A stretch of 64,000 bases of DNA, taken from contig NZ_JAAXOQ010000025.1 in the NCBI RefSeq assembly GCF_012396015.1, forward strand, positions 1-64,000, read 5' to 3'. Source of the stretch: Tsukamurella spumae (GTDB lineage Bacteria; Actinomycetota; Actinomycetes; Mycobacteriales; Mycobacteriaceae). Position numbers and translations under genes: made by a program. Shown here in pieces: positions 63,283 through 64,000 of this stretch (its first letter is position 1; every line of letters begins with the position of its first letter). The notes under the pieces are model-generated. The model ran no database searches and was not told the DNA's origin. It saw nothing but the letters and a program-made list of their open reading frames with translations.

Positions 63283-64000
63283 TCAGGGGCGGTGGCCGCG
63301 CGCGAGCCGCTCACCGTCGGGTGTTCTGCGATAGAGCACCTCGCGCCCGCTCCGGGCCCGGTCGATGAGGCCGTTCTCGTAGAGCACGCGCAGGCTCTGG
63401 GACACCGCCGACGGTGAGACCTCCAGGCGCCGAGCCAGTTCGCTGACCGCCACGGGCTCGACGAGTGCGTGCAGCACGTCGGCTTTCGCCCCGCCGATCA
63501 GCCGGCGCAACGCCCCGGGCGGCACCACCCGCGTCGATTCCGTGAGAGTCGCGCTGCCGCGGGCCGGGTACCCGACGTGCGGCGCCGCCGTCTCCGGTGA
63601 GTAGGCGCTCACGAGGCGGGTGACGAAGACGCTGGGCATCAGCGTCAAACCCCGTCCGGCTGCGGCGAATTCCCCCTCCTCGCCGGCGTAGGCGGTGTCC
63701 AGCCGCAGCCGTCCGTCGCGGTCCCACTCGAGTTGCGGCGCGAGTGAGTCGAACAACTGCGTCGGCCCGCCCATCGCGAGTTCCCGCCCGCGGAAGGTGA
63801 TGTCCGCCTCGAGGATCCGGTTCACCGCCGGCCACACCGGAGCGATCGCCACGCGGTGGTAGCGCTCGAGCGCACCCGCGATCCGGGGCCCCGCGCGCAC
63901 ACCGTCGTCCAGCAGTCGCTTGAGCGGCGGCGACGGTTCGCTCCCCTCCCGGAGCTGCTCCAACTGAACGTGAATCAGCTCGGGATCGGTCGTTGCGATC
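63283..64000 (-). CDS. ArsR-type winged-helix regulator, 5' end cut by the window
   Basis: The C-terminal winged helix is clear: HALVEPVAVSELARRLEVSP, SAVSQSLRVLYENGLI, RSGREVLYRRT. The N-terminal half (SPPLKRLLDDGVRAGPRIAGALE, in pieces) resembles the DUF5937 region often fused to this HTH. The reading frame stays open to base 64000 with no good start, so the true N-terminus lies to the right of the window. Target genes are unknown; the adjacent small ORF and oxidase are candidates. Confidence 0.83.
   Translation of the reverse strand, partial: IATTDPELIHVQLEQLREGSEPSPPLKRLLDDGVRAGPRIAGALERYHRVAIAPVWPAVNRILEADITFRGRELAMGGPTQLFDSLAPQLEWDRDGRLRLDTAYAGEEGEFAAAGRGLTLMPSVFVTRLVSAYSPETAAPHVGYPARGSATLTESTRVVPPGALRRLIGGAKADVLHALVEPVAVSELARRLEVSPSAVSQSLRVLYENGLIDRARSGREVLYRRTPDGERLARGHRP

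Overview
The window is GC-rich, gene-dense DNA (about 70% GC) from a mycolic-acid-type actinobacterium. Three things point there: mycothiol enzymes (mca and a mycothiol-dependent isomerase family protein), a short-chain Z-prenyl diphosphate synthase, and a gene order that, from memory, follows the Mycobacterium tuberculosis Rv1080c to Rv1112 stretch. The shared order is greA, DUF4307, mca, small membrane protein, DUF255 protein, Z-FPP synthase, coaA, glyA, desA2, phoH2, fumC, glpX, DUF4245, xseB, xseA, Rv1109c-like, ispH, DUF6542, ychF. Accessory content and a class I DAHP synthase suggest a relative such as Tsukamurella or Gordonia rather than Mycobacterium; the genus is inference. I see no rRNA, tRNA, CRISPR array, transposase or prophage gene, and no gene-free stretch longer than about 260 bases.

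Layout. 1-10 kb: a polysaccharide-deacetylase homologue without its metal ligands, greA, a queuosine-precursor-type transporter, mca, a VapBC toxin-antitoxin pair with a palindromic operator, a thioredoxin-fold DUF255 protein, and aroF behind a ribosome-mediated attenuator with a Tyr-Trp-Arg-Phe leader peptide. A candidate small RNA, a DUF3800 gene of less GC-rich composition, a DinB protein and an SDR follow. 10-13 kb: a taurine-type ABC transporter (tauC-tauA-tauB) with 4-base overlaps. 13-31 kb: the conserved core, interrupted by a class I fumarase, a methyltransferase, a Ser/Thr kinase, a small membrane protein and an NPCBM-like lipoprotein. 31-40 kb: DivIVA-like and DUF6542 proteins, RmuC, an AI-2E family transporter coupled to an Ada/AlkA-Ogt alkylation repair pair, and CstA with its small partner. 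40-52 kb: YchF, a zinc-ribbon PhnA protein, a truncated globin, a MarR-NmrA-NmrA group, and a PucR regulator facing a flavin monooxygenase-metallohydrolase pair. An unrecognised gene and a broken glyoxalase-fold gene close this part. 52-64 kb: mostly single small enzymes, a stand-alone Clp N-domain protein with a doubly operated promoter, an ECF sigma factor with a DUF4349 partner, an FMN hydroxyacid oxidase and an ArsR-type regulator cut by the right edge.

Three features recur across the window. Many genes have a TANNNT -10 box 6 to 8 bases before the start codon, which implies leaderless mRNAs. Many adjacent genes share ATGA or GTGA overlaps. The octamer GACGGTGC/GCACCGTC occurs nearly 50 times by eye, roughly tenfold more than base composition predicts. 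The observations most worth following up are the aroF attenuator, the 18-codon leader ORF ahead of phoH2, the candidate sRNA after aroF, the octamer, the metal-ligand-less deacetylase homologue, and the Clp-N promoter.
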